NCBI RefSeq assembly: GCF_000003815.2
Contig: NC_049989.1
Location: forward strand, 12,795,910 to 12,859,909
Origin: Branchiostoma floridae
Lineage: Eukaryota; Chordata; Leptocardii; Amphioxiformes; Branchiostomatidae
Length of the DNA: 64,000 nucleotides
Direction of reading: 5' to 3'
Part shown: piece after piece, positions 20,911 through 31,267 of the stretch
Numbering within the stretch: the first letter of the stretch is position 1
Layout: every line of letters begins with the position of its first letter
The notes under the pieces: generated by a model
Told to the model about the DNA's origin: nothing
The model's input: the letters and a program-made list of their open reading frames with translations, nothing else
Database searches by the model: none
Made by a program: the position numbers and the translations under genes

Positions 20911-21352
20911 GAATGAATGAATGAAGACCTTTATTGTACAGTTTTGCCCAACCGAGCTAAGTACAGGTCACAACAAGCCAAAACATATATGCATATAAAA
21001 GTATCAGAAATCTTGTCTAATACAGAAGTTCGGCTTCTTCTCGCTTCTTGGTAATGGTGAAAATGTAAGACTGTATGGGTTTAGCTATGGTCGGTTTGTC
21101 AAAACGCATGAGGAATATAAACTTGTCAGTGCTACCCATGTGTCTAAAATGAGGGAATCTACTTTCTATGTAATTAAATAGAATATTTCTATCATTGGCA
21201 TACATGTCGCAATCAACAGTGAAGTGCACTTCATCTTCTACCATGTTTGAAGTACAAAATTGGCAGACTCTTTGTTCTAGAGGAGTGCGGTTGTGCCTTC
21301 CTGATTCAATTCGCAGTTTGTCGCTTGGTGGATAAAAAGGAACAGGTCGTAC
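20911..21352 (-). pseudogene. LINE reverse-transcriptase C-terminus and 3' tail
   Basis: Reading from about 21,350 down, the frame gives PPSDKLRIESGRHNRTPLEQ, then VCQFCTSNM, VEDEVHFTVDCDMY and RNILFNYIESRFPHF, and stops after 21,017. The Cys-X2-Cys, His, Cys arrangement is the zinc-knuckle-like tail found after the reverse-transcriptase domain of many LINEs. The 3' tail follows and ends with TTCATTCATTCATTC, matching the plus-strand tail at 3,540-3,702. The catalytic domain is absent, so it is a 5'-truncated dead copy. Confidence 0.75.
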
Positions 21353-21629
21353 TAGGTTTGTTTCCCGCCCTTACGTTCCATTCTGAAAGGCTGAAAGAAT
21401 TGAAGGATAGCAGGAAGAAAAATTGTTCATGGATAATTTACGGGAATCTCCCCATCATGGCTATCTTCTTGTTTTTAACGACCATTTTGTCGGTCATTAT
21501 TTCAAACCGCGGAAGAGTGGGTCTTCTATCGATTCCCGTTAGCGGGCCCAGACGGAGGTTAGGAGGCGTGCCCCTCTGCAATTCACTCACGTCTGGCCAC
21601 GCTACTGTTGGTGGGTACGGGTACCTAAA
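21353..21629. other. Unassigned DNA between LINE fragments
   Basis: Possibly older repeat sequence. The plus-strand frame spanning 21,247-21,759 crosses the antisense LINE and the MITE and is not a gene. Confidence 0.3.
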
Positions 21630-21713
21630 GGTGGTATCTCACTGCACTAGGGGTACATGTGCGGCATTGCGGGGTTCGTTCACTGCGGCACTGTTGTGTT
21701 ATTTTCGCCGATT
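21630..21713 (+). mobile_element. GGTGGTATCTCAC MITE, left end only
   Basis: Reads GGTGGTATCTCACTGCACTA to TTATTTTCGCCGATTATAT and is then cut off by the LINE segment. The match with the full copy at 22,011 covers about 80 bp. Confidence 0.7.
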
Positions 21714-22010
21714 ATATCGGGCGACCTCGACTAACATACATAGACCAGCTTGCTCGTGATGTGGGGTTGCGGGTTGAGGACTTAGAGAACGCTATGGAGG
21801 CAGAGACGTTTGGAAGGAGAGAGTGGACCTGGTTCGGGCAAGTAGCCCGCGACGATGATGATGATATCGTCAAGGAAATGTGCAAAGAAAGGAACGACTG
21901 AAGAAGATACTCATGACCTTGAATATTGATACAAGACATGTACATGCATATAGATAGGTGCAACTATGCCGTATAGTATACGGTGAGCTCCACTATTGCG
22001 ATTAGTTTAT
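21714..22010 (+). pseudogene. LINE reverse-transcriptase tail fragment
   Basis: The frame encodes RPRLTYIDQLARDVGLRVED and LENAMEAE, close to the C-terminal end of LINE polyproteins where a phrase of the form RPxLTYxDQLxxDxGLxxxDLxxAM precedes the stop. It then shifts into a run of aspartates and stops at 21,901. The 3' tail up to GATTAGTTTAT at 22,010 matches the minus-strand copy at 15,217-15,371. Confidence 0.65.
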
Positions 22011-22253
22011 GGTGGTATCTCACTGCACTTGGAGCACAGGTGCGGCACTGCTGGGTTCGTTAACTGCGGCACTGTTGTGTTATTTTCGCCAATTCTTTAT
22101 AATCAAGATATTGCGTAAGACGTAAAAGTATGACTTAGAAGACAACAAAATGCACAAAACGTAAGAAATTTCGTATTCTCTCTGAAATCCTTTGAGTAGA
22201 CTTTCGAACCCCGCAGTGCCGCACCGGTACCCCAAGTGCAGTGAGATACCACC
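22011..22253 (+). mobile_element. GGTGGTATCTCAC MITE, complete copy
   Basis: A 243-bp element with inverted ends of about 48 bp, GGTGGTATCTCACTGCACTT to GGGTTCG and the mirrored CGAACCCCGCAG to GAGATACCACC. The middle reads AGTATGACTTAGAAGACAAC and AAAACGTAAGAAA. It has no protein frame. Other copies in the window lie at 14,148, 15,132, 17,972, 21,630, 29,925, 56,490 and 62,848. Confidence 0.85.
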
Positions 22254-23499
22254 TAAACTGAACCACGCAAACAAAAAGCAGCGCCAATTTGCAATGTTGC
22301 GAATTTGTGTCAAGTTTCCCATGCGGTCACACTGACACACACGAAGCATTTCGTAGTCTGTTGGAAATCTCAGTGTTACCATTGTAGTAAAAACCAGATT
22401 AAAAATGCATCACAAGGAAATTTGCACTGATATAAGGATGTTCACTTATGATACTTGGCGCACCATAGATATGTTAAGAAATGGAAATTGAGTCGCCACG
22501 TTGAGATGGTCCCGTACATATCAAGGAGTGCCTCCGCTCAAGATTAAAGCTTGGCTTTGTAAGTCTGAATGAAACAACGTTTATGTCTCTGTGGTGCTCA
22601 GTGTAGTGAGCGAGGGTCGACGGGGAAAAACTGCGCCTGTGCTTTTAATCCCCTGCTTCCCTGTAGTCGTATCAGTCTACTGGTAGGTCTGTCTTGTACG
22701 TTTCGTATGACTTTTTATTTGGATGTGTCAAGTTGTCAGGAGTGGATTGGTGGGAGCTCGGCGGACTGTCGTGTGTAGCTTGGCACATCCCTTTTTCTTT
22801 CCGTCTTCTCTTGTATGTTCTTTGAAATGTTATAAAAAATGAAAACAGTGGAAAAACCTCTTGTCCCTCTTGTCTAGTTTTCTTTCTTTTTTGATTTTAT
22901 TATAACCCAATTAAGAACGGGAAATTATGTCGCTTCGGGGCCATTTTTCGAAATTCTATGAACTGCAAGTCTTTTTCTAGATAAAGAAAAATGGAAGTTT
23001 CAGGCGACTAAGCTGAGTGGCGTATTGACGTGCGAATACCTGGCGCAATTTGCCGCAAACCGGCGCGGCCCAGTGGGAACGCGTGAACCGTGCATTCTCC
23101 GGTCACGAATTACGGCAGTCTTGACTGTATCGATCTGGTAATTTCCTAGGCGGAAAGACAAAATTAGTCAGTCCGTCTTTGCCTTCTAGACCTCTTCTCC
23201 TCTCTTCCTCGTTAACAAGCCTTGATGGCTGCAATCCCGCAAGGCTTCTTGTCATTTAGGCGTGAAAAGTGCAGGCTAAAAATAGAACTGCGAGCGGCTT
23301 TGCTCATTTTATGCAATCTACCTGGTTGGTAGAAGTGTTGGAAGAAGTGCGACAGCGTTGGAGGGAAATAACTGCAATTTAGAAAGACTCTTTTATCAAA
23401 TTTGAGACGACTGTTTTATCCAGTTTAGTGATATTGTGAAAAGATTAACGTGCTCGAGGGGTGACTCTTCTCAAATGTGTCATGCCTCCATTCAACGTC
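22254..23499. other. Unassigned non-coding DNA
   Basis: No exon, RNA gene or repeat recognised. Confidence 0.35.
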
Positions 23500-23645
23500 C
23501 TAGCTGGGATGTAACTGTTACCTAACCAAAGCTAGGTACTCATTTTCAAGAGAAGTGAGGAAGTTCGCAACATCGGGCCATATCAAGGGTTTCGAACCCA
23601 TGACCTTTTGGTTCTGGGCCAAATAATGTATCAATTTGCGTAGCC
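23500..23645 (-). mobile_element. tRNA-derived SINE, family 2, head fragment
   Basis: On the minus strand the box B GGGTTCGAAACCC-like text and the phrase GGCCCAGAACCAAAAGGTCA are recognisable, as in tRNA-derived SINEs. The body is only partly preserved. Confidence 0.5.
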
Positions 23646-23734
23646 CGGTATGTATTTGTAGTTTGAATAGGAAGCCAATAATGTGCTATTTACGTCAAAT
23701 TTTATCTGCTGTATTTGTACGAATAGAATTAGTC

Positions 23735-23821
23735 ATATTTGTGATATATCTTATAAGTATATAGGTGCATATCACACACACTCACACATATATAAATATA
23801 TATGTACATATATATAAGTAC

Positions 23822-23858
<37 letters not shown>

Positions 23859-23862
23859 ATCT
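23735..23862 (+). repeat. TA and GA simple repeats
   Basis: TATATA-rich DNA with ACATATAT units runs into (GA)n at about 23,837-23,858. Confidence 0.9.
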
Positions 23863-24404
23863 TTATCGTGCGACTTTTATAAAATAATCTTTGTTAGGCT
23901 ACTTGAATACATGTTAGTTACATGTACAAATATACATATAGATAGATAGACAAATAAGTAAATAGATAGTTAAGAACTATAGACATGGGCTATAAGACTA
24001 TACAATGATTTTTAGGGTCATTGAACTCTTGAGTACTTTATTTTATGGGAATTTGACAACTTCTGGTCGTCATGTGGGGGCATTTGACACCTGCTTTTTA
24101 ATTATCACGTGGCAACTTTTTATTCTAAGAATAAATCACCGGAAATATTCTATATAGATTTTTAAAAATAGATGTTGACAAATTGCAGTTGGTTCACCTG
24201 ACACCGGAAAGTATACCATAAACAGGAAATTGCGTGACAGTCAATCTTCTTATCCATATGCACACCATTGGTTCTGCAAATGGACTGATGTGTTTGAATT
24301 AAGGGTTAATGACCCGCTCCGAGGCGTATATGGTGTCATAAGGCCTGGTCAGGTCGCATAACTATCCAATAACGTTAATATCCACTAACCGAGGGTAAAA
24401 AATC
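23863..24404. other. Unassigned non-coding DNA
   Basis: AT-rich DNA with a short GATAGATAGA run. No gene. Confidence 0.35.
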
Positions 24405-24655
24405 TTTAAAAAGAACGAGGGTTCGTCATTCCTTCGAGTACAACAGTTTCCAATCCAAAATTGAGGTGTTCGAAAATTCGTTTTTCCCTAGAACTGTCGT
24501 AGAGTGGAACTCTTTGCCACCAAATCCTGTTAGATACCTTGAAATATCGCCTTCAACTAGACGTAAAAAGGCTAAGTGTGTGACGGGTCGTTTAGTGTGA
24601 TATAACCAGTTGCTGCCGCGCCGCGTGCCTGCGAAGCTGGCGTGTTAATAGGGCC
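24405..24655 (+). pseudogene. CR1-like LINE C-terminus, copy a
   Basis: The plus frame reads RTRVRHSFEYNSFQSKIEV, then FENSFFPRTVVEWNSLP, the classic closing phrase of CR1-type reverse-transcriptase proteins (SFFPRTxxEWNxLP). It is frame-shifted afterwards. The 3' tail GTGACGGGTCGTTTAGTGTG, then GCTGCCGCGCCGCGTGCCTG, ends at GAAGCTGGCGTGTTA. The family tail is shared with 27,050-27,165 and 36,130-36,215. Confidence 0.75.
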
Positions 24656-25376
24656 CTCAAACTGAAACCGAATTAGCAGGAATCAAGCAGAACCAGCCGG
24701 AATGAAGTATTTGCAAAATTCGTGCCACATTCGGGTCGGTCAGTGTCACATTGGGGTAAGAATTCCAAATGGACCTTATATCCCCTTCGCACGAAAAGGA
24801 ATGAGCCAAAATGCCGTCAGGATGACAATTCTTTTCTTTCTATTCCTGGGAATTCGTGGTGTATTCTTAATCTCCAATCAGATTCCTCACGTGGCCAATT
24901 TTACTCCTCTGCCGGCTAAAGTCATTCCGCAGCTTGTGTTACTGTCTTGCCAAGAAGGAATCTGCTTAGAGATTAGTGTATTCTAGAAATTCTCACTACA
25001 TTGCAGATATTCTTTTGGTCACATTCTGACAGGATTCAAAGTGGCTTGCCGTTTCGGTTCTCCATCGAATGAGATAACAATGTTTCGAATAATGTTGGAA
25101 TGCCGTAGAATGGGGTCATACTGCAGTTAGAATAGTTAGAATACACTTAGAATACACATTGAATGCCGTATTTCTCCACTTCAAGTGCACCTCGAAAGTC
25201 TTTAACATGTCAAAAACTTTCGGGTCAGCCAAAAGGACGGGGCACAAATACGAGTATCTCGAATGCAGCGAAAATTTCTAGAATACACTACGAATTCCCA
25301 GGAATAAGAAAGAATTTTCATTCTGACGGCATTCCGGCTCATTCTTGCTCTCGTGTGATACATGAAGGGGTATTGA
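24656..25376. mobile_element. Large palindromic MITE (GCCGTCAGAATG), copy 1
   Basis: Subterminal repeats are inverted: CGAAAAGGAATGAGCCAAAA with GCCGTCAGGATGACAATTC near the left, and GAATTTTCATTCTGACGGC with CCGGCTCATTC near the right. The unit matches 44,486-45,060 in reverse complement through phrases such as GCCGTTTCGGTTCTCCATCG and AACATGTCAAAAACTTTCGG. No transposase. Confidence 0.7.
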
Positions 25377-25715
25377 GCGAAGGACGGTTATATAGGCTAC
25401 TAGTATATGGATACAGATACAGAAGCTGGTGTCTTACACCGAAGGGCGGTTATACCGGCTATACAGACACTGATACAGAAGCTGATGTGTTACACCAAAG
25501 GGCAGCTAGTTATACCGGCTATATAGACACTAATACAGAAGCTGATGTGTTACACCAAAGGGCAGTTATACCGGCTATATAGACACTAATACAGAATCTG
25601 ATGTGTTACACCGAAGGGCAGTTATACCGGCTATACAGACACAGATACAGAAGCTGGTGTGTTATGCCAAAGGATGAGACAGACACAGATACAGATACAG
25701 AGAATATGCCGCTGA
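25377..25715 (+). repeat. 56-bp minisatellite, short array
   Basis: About five diverged units share GGTTATACCGGCTATACAGA, then TACAGAAGCTGGTGTGTTA and a GCCGAAGGGC-type end. It is the same unit as at 27,150-28,290 and as the 3' end of the CR1-like LINE at 36,200. The frames spelling GYTGYTDTDTE come from the repeat and are not protein. Confidence 0.85.
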
Positions 25716-26390
25716 CTTAATGGTGCAGAACCTCATCCGATTAACACATCCGAAAACTATTACAGCCAAACAACTTGTCCTCCGGCAGAGGCAAATCTAA
25801 CTCGACTTATCGGAAAGCCGAAAGGAAAACGAATGACTCGCTTCTGCACAGCAAAGGAATTAGCTCTGCGGCTCTAGAATGATAATATCTGGAGTCGTGA
25901 AAATGTGATAAAGCTTTTGTAATTCCGAGATGGGTAGACGGAAATCCTTTTACGCATTGAATGCGAAGATCAGAGCCGCACTAATATAACTTTAAACTCG
26001 ATCGAGGGTTACTTTTTAGCCTTGGGGCTTCAATTAAAGAAACCTGATGTTTGGGTAACCTATAATCATCAGTGTTTTGCTTTATTTCCAATATTCAGAA
26101 AAAATGAAAACAAAAAAGAGGTACATTGTACAATGTTTACAAAATGGTAACGCAGCCGACTGATGATGATGAACGATTAGCTTCAAAACATCAACAGTTG
26201 AGCAATTGACTCAATGACCACAACATCAACAAGAAAGCTTCTGAAAAAAGCTGGCCGGTGCGTATTTTGGAAAAGCCTGGATGTTAAACAAAATCACACG
26301 AAAATAGAGTTTTTAAACATCGAATTACTGAATTGGTCTTTCTTCTATTAAAAAAACACTACATGAGATTTGTCTAACAAAGAAAAAAAA
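25716..26390. other. Unassigned non-coding DNA
   Basis: No gene or named repeat. A short GATGATGATG run lies near 26,162. Confidence 0.35.
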
Positions 26391-26393
26391 ATT

Positions 26394-26466
26394 AGCAAGT
26401 GGGGTTCGAACCTACGATCTACGGAAGATAGGTACCGTGCTGTAGACCGCTCGGCCACGCTGGCTC
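26394..26466 (-). tRNA. tRNA-like pseudogene (Leu/Ser-type head)
   Basis: The minus strand reads AGCCAGCGTGGCCGAGCGG, with box A TGGCCGAGCGGT, then ends TAGGTTCGAACCCC with box B GGTTCGAACCC. A T run follows just downstream, as for polymerase III termination. The acceptor stem pairs poorly and the T stem has one mismatch, so a working tRNA is unlikely. The spacing and boxes fit a tRNA pseudogene or the head of a tRNA-derived SINE. Confidence 0.5.
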
Positions 26467-26869
26467 GATTACGCAATAGCACGTATAGAAGGGCTATTTG
26501 GTTAAAGTGACCGATCCATCCATCCATCCATGCATCCATGCAACCGCTTCTCCCGTCTCATAGCTACGCACCGGCAAAAATTGAGGCTATACTGTATCTT
26601 CTTCGCAGTCTACATAACATTCTTTTCATAAGCATTATGGCCTCTTATCGCCAAGCAGTATCTAAATATCGCTGGACATAATCCTAGCCCCCAGGCTGTA
26701 TGCATAACTGCAATGCCAAACAGTCTGTCTGGGTTGCGATACTGTTTTATGAACTACAACTACTAAATGGATCGCCATAGAAACTACTCCATGGATTTGA
26801 AGTCTGTTCCACTTAAAGGTCGCTCATATTACCGAAGTGTAGAACTTCCGACCAGGAAGAAAATACCTA

Positions 26870-27165
26870 ATAAACTGGTGAACGTAGACTATACCAGCTC
26901 AGAAAAGAACAAGAAACCGTCATGCCTAATCAAGTACCAGAGTTTATCAACCCAGAATTGAGGTTTTCAAAAATTCGCTTTTTCGCAAGAACTATCGTAA
27001 AGTGAGACTCATTACCATTAAGTATCGTAGGAGCATCTTCATGAGATATGTTTAACAGCGCCTTCAGTTAGATGTGCAAATGCTAGGTGTGACGGGTCAT
27101 TCACTGTAATGTAACCAGCTGCTGCCGCGCAGTGTGCCTGTGAAGCTAGTGTGTTACGCAGAAGG
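26870..27165 (+). pseudogene. CR1-like LINE C-terminus, copy b
   Basis: Decayed frames give KLVNVDYTSSEKNKKPSC, then the DNA equivalent of the PRT-V-EWN closing phrase with stops, then the family tail TGTGACGGGTCATTCACTG and GCTGCTGCCGCGCAGTGTG. It runs directly into the 56-bp array, showing that the array starts at the LINE's 3' end. Confidence 0.7.
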
Positions 27166-28290
27166 GCGGTTATACCGGCTTTCGGATATAGATACAGATT
27201 CAGAAGCTGGTATGTTATACCAAAAGGCAGTTATACCGGCTATACAGATACAGATATAGAAGCTGGTGTGTTGTGCCGATGGGCAGTTATACCGGCTATA
27301 CAGATACAGAAATAGAAGCTGGTGTGTTGTGCCAAAGGGCGGTTATACCGGCTATACAGATACAGACACAGAAGCTGGTGCGTTACGCCGAAGGGCAGTT
27401 ATACCGGCTTTCGGATATAGATACAGATTCAGAAGCTGGTATGTTATACCAAAAGGCAGTTATACCGGCTATACAAAGATGCAGATAAATAAGCTGGTGT
27501 GTTATACCGAAGGGTAGTCATACCGGCTATACAGATACAGATATAGAAGCTGGTGTGTTATGCCGATGGGCAGTTATACCGGCTATACAGATACAGATAT
27601 AGAAGCTGGTGTGTTATGCCAAAGGGCGGTTATACCGGCTATACAGATACAGAAATAGAAGCTGGTGTGTTAAACTGAAGGACGGTTATACCGGCTATAC
27701 AGATACAGATATAGAAGCTGGTGTGTTATGCCAAAGGGCGGTTATACCGGCTATACAGATACAGAAATAGAAGCTGGTGTGTTAAACTGAAGGACGGTTA
27801 TACCGGCTATACAGATACAGATATAGAAGCTGGTGTGTTATGCCAAAGGGCGGTTATACCGGCTATACAGATACAGAAATAGAAGCTGGTGTGTTAAACT
27901 GAAGGACGGTTATACCGGCTATACAGATACAGATATAGAAGCTGGTGTGTTATGCCAAAGGGCGGTTATACCGGCTATACAGATACAGAAATAGAAGCTG
28001 GTGTGTTAAACTGAAGGACGGTTATACCGGCTATACAGATACAGATATAGAAGCTGGTGTGTTAAACTGAAGGACGGTTATACCGGCTATACAGAGATAC
28101 AGATACAGAATCTGGTTTGTCACACCAAAGGACGGTTTTTCCGGCTATGTAAAGATACAGAAGCTGGTGTGTCACGCCGAAGGGCAGATACAGATACAGA
28201 AGCTGGTGTGTTAGTGTTACACAGAAGAACGGTTATACTGGTTGTGCAGATACAGAAGCTGGTGTGTTACCCGGAAAAATGGCTGTACCC
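27150..28290 (+). repeat. 56-bp minisatellite with 112-bp higher-order period
   Basis: About twenty units of GGTTATACCGGCTATACAGA, TACAGATATAGAAGCTGGTG, then TGTTATGCCAAAGGGC. From about 27,600 to 28,060 two unit types alternate. One ends TATGCCAAAGGGC and one ends TAAACTGAAGGAC, giving exact 112-bp spacing (ATGCCAAAGGG near 27,617, 27,729, 27,841 and 27,953). The edges are more diverged. No real coding content. Confidence 0.9.
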
Positions 28291-28980
28291 CGCATACAAA
28301 CATATGAAAAGTGCTATGATGGCGTTATTCGTGAGTTCTCTCATGTACGATATATGGATATTGCAATTTGCGGATAAGCCAATATTTTGTCATAAAATGG
28401 CGACCAGAGAGGCCGTTGGTAGGGTAGGAATTTCCGATACGGCGGTTTGAGCACGTGCAGGTCGATCTGTGCACGACTGATTTATCGTTCACGTTAGTAC
28501 ATGGCGGACATTATTACCCTGACCCCAGATTACCTCCGACAAAGGCAGCCATATGTGACGTGTAGTAGTGGTTTCAGACGACATGAAGGCTTTTCTACTG
28601 GGGTCTGACATGAACTCACCAGGTGAAGGCATTTGGAACATTTAGAATGTGACGAAAGGGGTCATCATTGGCCATCCTTCGAAGTATACTTTGCTCCTTC
28701 AGCCGGCTAAACTACTCCGGTAGTTTTTCTGTCTATTTGACCAATTTCTACTATTCCAGGGATATGTGAAGTCTGGCAGACACTAGATTTTATGATTATT
28801 ATCATCATCATCATCATCATTGGTCGCTTACATACACACGACGGAGTTATACCTCCCCTTACGATATGTCTGATTACAAGACGGGGATGTGCCAGGCCCC
28901 CGTCCGGTACGAAAGATCATATCACCGTATACATGTGTAGGTGCGCCAAAAAGTAGTTACTCAAGCAACTGGATATGGTT
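28291..28980. other. Unassigned DNA with an (ATC)n run
   Basis: Contains TTATCATCATCATC repeats at 28,797-28,820. No gene recognised. Confidence 0.35.
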
Positions 28981-28990
28981 TTGGAAAGAC

Positions 28991-29021
28991 GTTTCGGATA
29001 GAATCCACTATCCTTCGTCAG
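28991..29021 (-). ncRNA. Hairpin motif, CTGACGAA-stem-GAAACGTC
   Basis: On the minus strand CTGACGA is followed by A, a 6-bp stem GGATAG/CTATCC with loop TGGATT, then GAAACGTC. The pieces resemble the core of a hammerhead ribozyme (CUGANGA, stem II, GAAA), but there is one extra A before the stem, and I cannot find flanking stems I and III. A second copy at 38,383-38,413 has the same spacing with a different, still paired stem. Hammerhead motifs are known in Penelope-like elements, and such an element remnant lies next door on the other strand. Confidence 0.4.
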
Positions 29022-29044
29022 TGACACTGAAGTGATCTGGAAAA

Positions 29045-29285
29045 GACTGTACTAAAGGCAAGGTACAAAGAACATTGCAAACCAAGTACCAACGGCAAGT
29101 CTTCTGCCATTTTCAATCACCTAGAGCACAACCAGGGACACTCCTTCAACCTCCAATCCACCGAAGTCCTAGACCGCCAACCCCGCTGGTTCGAACGGGG
29201 AGTTAGAGAGGCTATATATGAGAGGATATACAACCCTACCCTTAAAAGGAAAGGGGGCTACGTATGGAGCTTTCCGGCACTTTAA
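29045..29285 (+). pseudogene. Penelope-like element, GIY-YIG C-terminal fragment
   Basis: The plus frame gives KARYKEHCKPSTNGKSSAIF, then NHLEHNQGHSFN, TEVLDRQPRWFERGVREAIY and NPTLKRKGGYVWSF before a stop. This is the closing half of the GIY-YIG endonuclease of Penelope-like retroelements. It has the His-rich stretch, the VLDR phrase, the R-X3-EAIY core with its glutamate, and the NPTL(N/K)R-X-GG end. The reverse transcriptase and the GIY and YIG strands are missing, so it is a dead 3' fragment. The call is by motif only. Confidence 0.7.
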
Positions 29286-29924
29286 CACAACATATTCTTA
29301 AAGTTAAAGACACTGGGAACGGCAGAAGATCTGCATGCATCAAATTAAAAGAGATCCTGGGAACGACAACCCAGGAAATAAAACGGCACGGATCAATTAT
29401 ACAATCTCCTGAATAAAAGAATCAGTAAGACTTTTTCACCTAGAAGCTAGACGGGATTCGTTTAATAAAATATTCCATTTTCAAAATATCAAATATAACG
29501 TGTCTGAACAAGTGCAATGGCATTTTCGAAACCATTTCAGAGTAATTTTCCCCACCGGTGCCCACCATGGTTCTTCCCAGGTAATACCGTATAAGGTTAC
29601 GTACGAAACATAAACTTACGGATTTGCATGCAACAACAACAACAAATCCATAACGAAATATATTTCCCATATTCTACTTAGCTTCAATGACCTTGAACAT
29701 GACCCCTTTTTTGCTCTCAAATTGAAAAAAATACAGGAACAATGATAAAATAGACGTTCATGTAAATGAAGTACATAGAAGCATAACACTTTCGCACCAC
29801 TTTTGGTTTAAATGGATGCTATTGACTGAAACAATCATTTGTAACGAGGACTATGATCTCCCCATTGTTCTCATCCAGCAGTCTTCTAAATGCTTGTTGA
29901 TAGATAGAACCATTAACCGGTAAA
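29286..29924. other. Unassigned non-coding DNA
   Basis: No gene recognised. An AACAACAACAAC run lies near 29,632. Confidence 0.35.
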
Positions 29925-30134
29925 GTTTGTATCTCACTGCACTTGGGGCACCTGTGCGGCACTTTGGGGTTCGTTTACTGCCGCACTGTTGTGTTATTTT
30001 CGCCGATTTTTTTTATAGTTTAGCTATTGCCTAATACGTTAAAGTATGGCTTAGAAGACAACAAAGTACACAAAACGTAAGAAAATTAGTTCTTTATCTC
30101 TAAAATTCGTTGAGTAATGCAGTGAGATACCACC
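29925..30134 (+). mobile_element. GGTGGTATCTCAC MITE, internal deletion at the right end
   Basis: The left end GTTTGTATCTCACTGCACTT and the middle AGACAACAAAGTACACAAAA are intact. After AAATTCGTTGAGT it jumps straight to GCAGTGAGATACCACC, so about 45 bp of the right inverted repeat are deleted. Confidence 0.75.
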
Positions 30135-30272
30135 ATTAGGGTGTTACCATATCCATCCGACTGTGATTCGATCAGACTTCAGTTCCTCCATTCTACATGC
30201 ATGCGCGTCTGGGAGTTTTCCCTCAGGGTTTTACCGGTATACCAGGCATGAACCATCATCACTTTTACGCAG

Positions 30273-31267
30273 GGCCATGTTGATTTGATTATATGGATGA
30301 CATCCACGCACATCCACATCAGTTTTCGCAGTTTCCCCTAAACAAGTTTGACCATACTGTAAATCGTACAAAATTTGCAGCTGCAAAATGAGCAGATAAA
30401 TGTTACATACATACATACATCATCGACCGGAGGTCGGGACAAGGCAAGTACATATTTCATTCCATAGGCCCCTATCTGACATAGCTTGCTCTAAATGTTA
30501 TATGCCGTAAGGCTACAGCAAGTAACTTTATGGATGACTTCAGCGCGCGCATTAATTTTTGCCTGATTTCAGAAAAGAAAAAGAATTTCTTTTCCTCTTC
30601 GGGGATGGTCAGATAGACCATAATTGGCACACGTGACGTTGTGTTGTAGCCTGATAATAATACTGTAGAAGTGACACCAATATGGAAGCCATGAATGTAG
30701 TTGCCAGCTTAGAAAGTGCTACCATTCTACTACAATCGTGTCACTTTTACTAGACTGGTTCGCTTCTTTAATACAGGAATGAATGCCTTGTTAGTTGTGC
30801 TGCCACGTTTTGTCTTGTCAAATCTTGTCACGACGTTTATGGTGATATTTAAAAAAATTAGCCATTTTGTTTTTTTCCCCAACTTGTTTTTTCCCCAACT
30901 TGTTTTTTCGTCTCATTTTTTTTTTTGCATTTTGCATAGGATGTCATCCAAAAAATTAACTTGCTGTGGCCTAAATTGCAAACAAATATTTAAAAAATGG
31001 CTACTAATGTCGTAGGATTCCATAGTCATAGTCCCAAGGTCAAAGAAGAAGATGTGAAAGAACAAGAAAGCATCTACATTCTTTGTTATACCATACTCCG
31101 TGTGTTAAGTGATTTCTTCAACCTTCCTGGCCACATATTTTTTTTAGATCTCATAATGAAGGCAACTTTTTTTTTTCTTGCCAAACCTTTTTTCTATTAT
31201 TTGCGAGCTCGCGCCAGTTTTGGGGGTTACCAGAGGATGTCATACATATAATCACATCAACATGGCC
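30273..31267. mobile_element. 1-kb element with GGCCATGTTGAT inverted ends
   Basis: The ends are GGCCATGTTGATTTGATTAT and its inverted form ATAATCACATCAACATGGCC, with ATGACA just inside on each side. The interior includes the phrase AAGAAGATGTGAAAGAACAA that recurs in the shorter copy at 58,538-58,912. No transposase frame is seen. Confidence 0.7.

Noticed and set aside
21247-21759. 170-codon plus frame
   Set aside because: It is antisense to a clear LINE C-terminus and runs into a MITE.
27266-27517. Frames repeating GYTGYTDTDTEAG, like a repetitive surface protein
   Set aside because: Produced by the 56-bp minisatellite. Since 56 is not a multiple of three, the frame changes in every unit.
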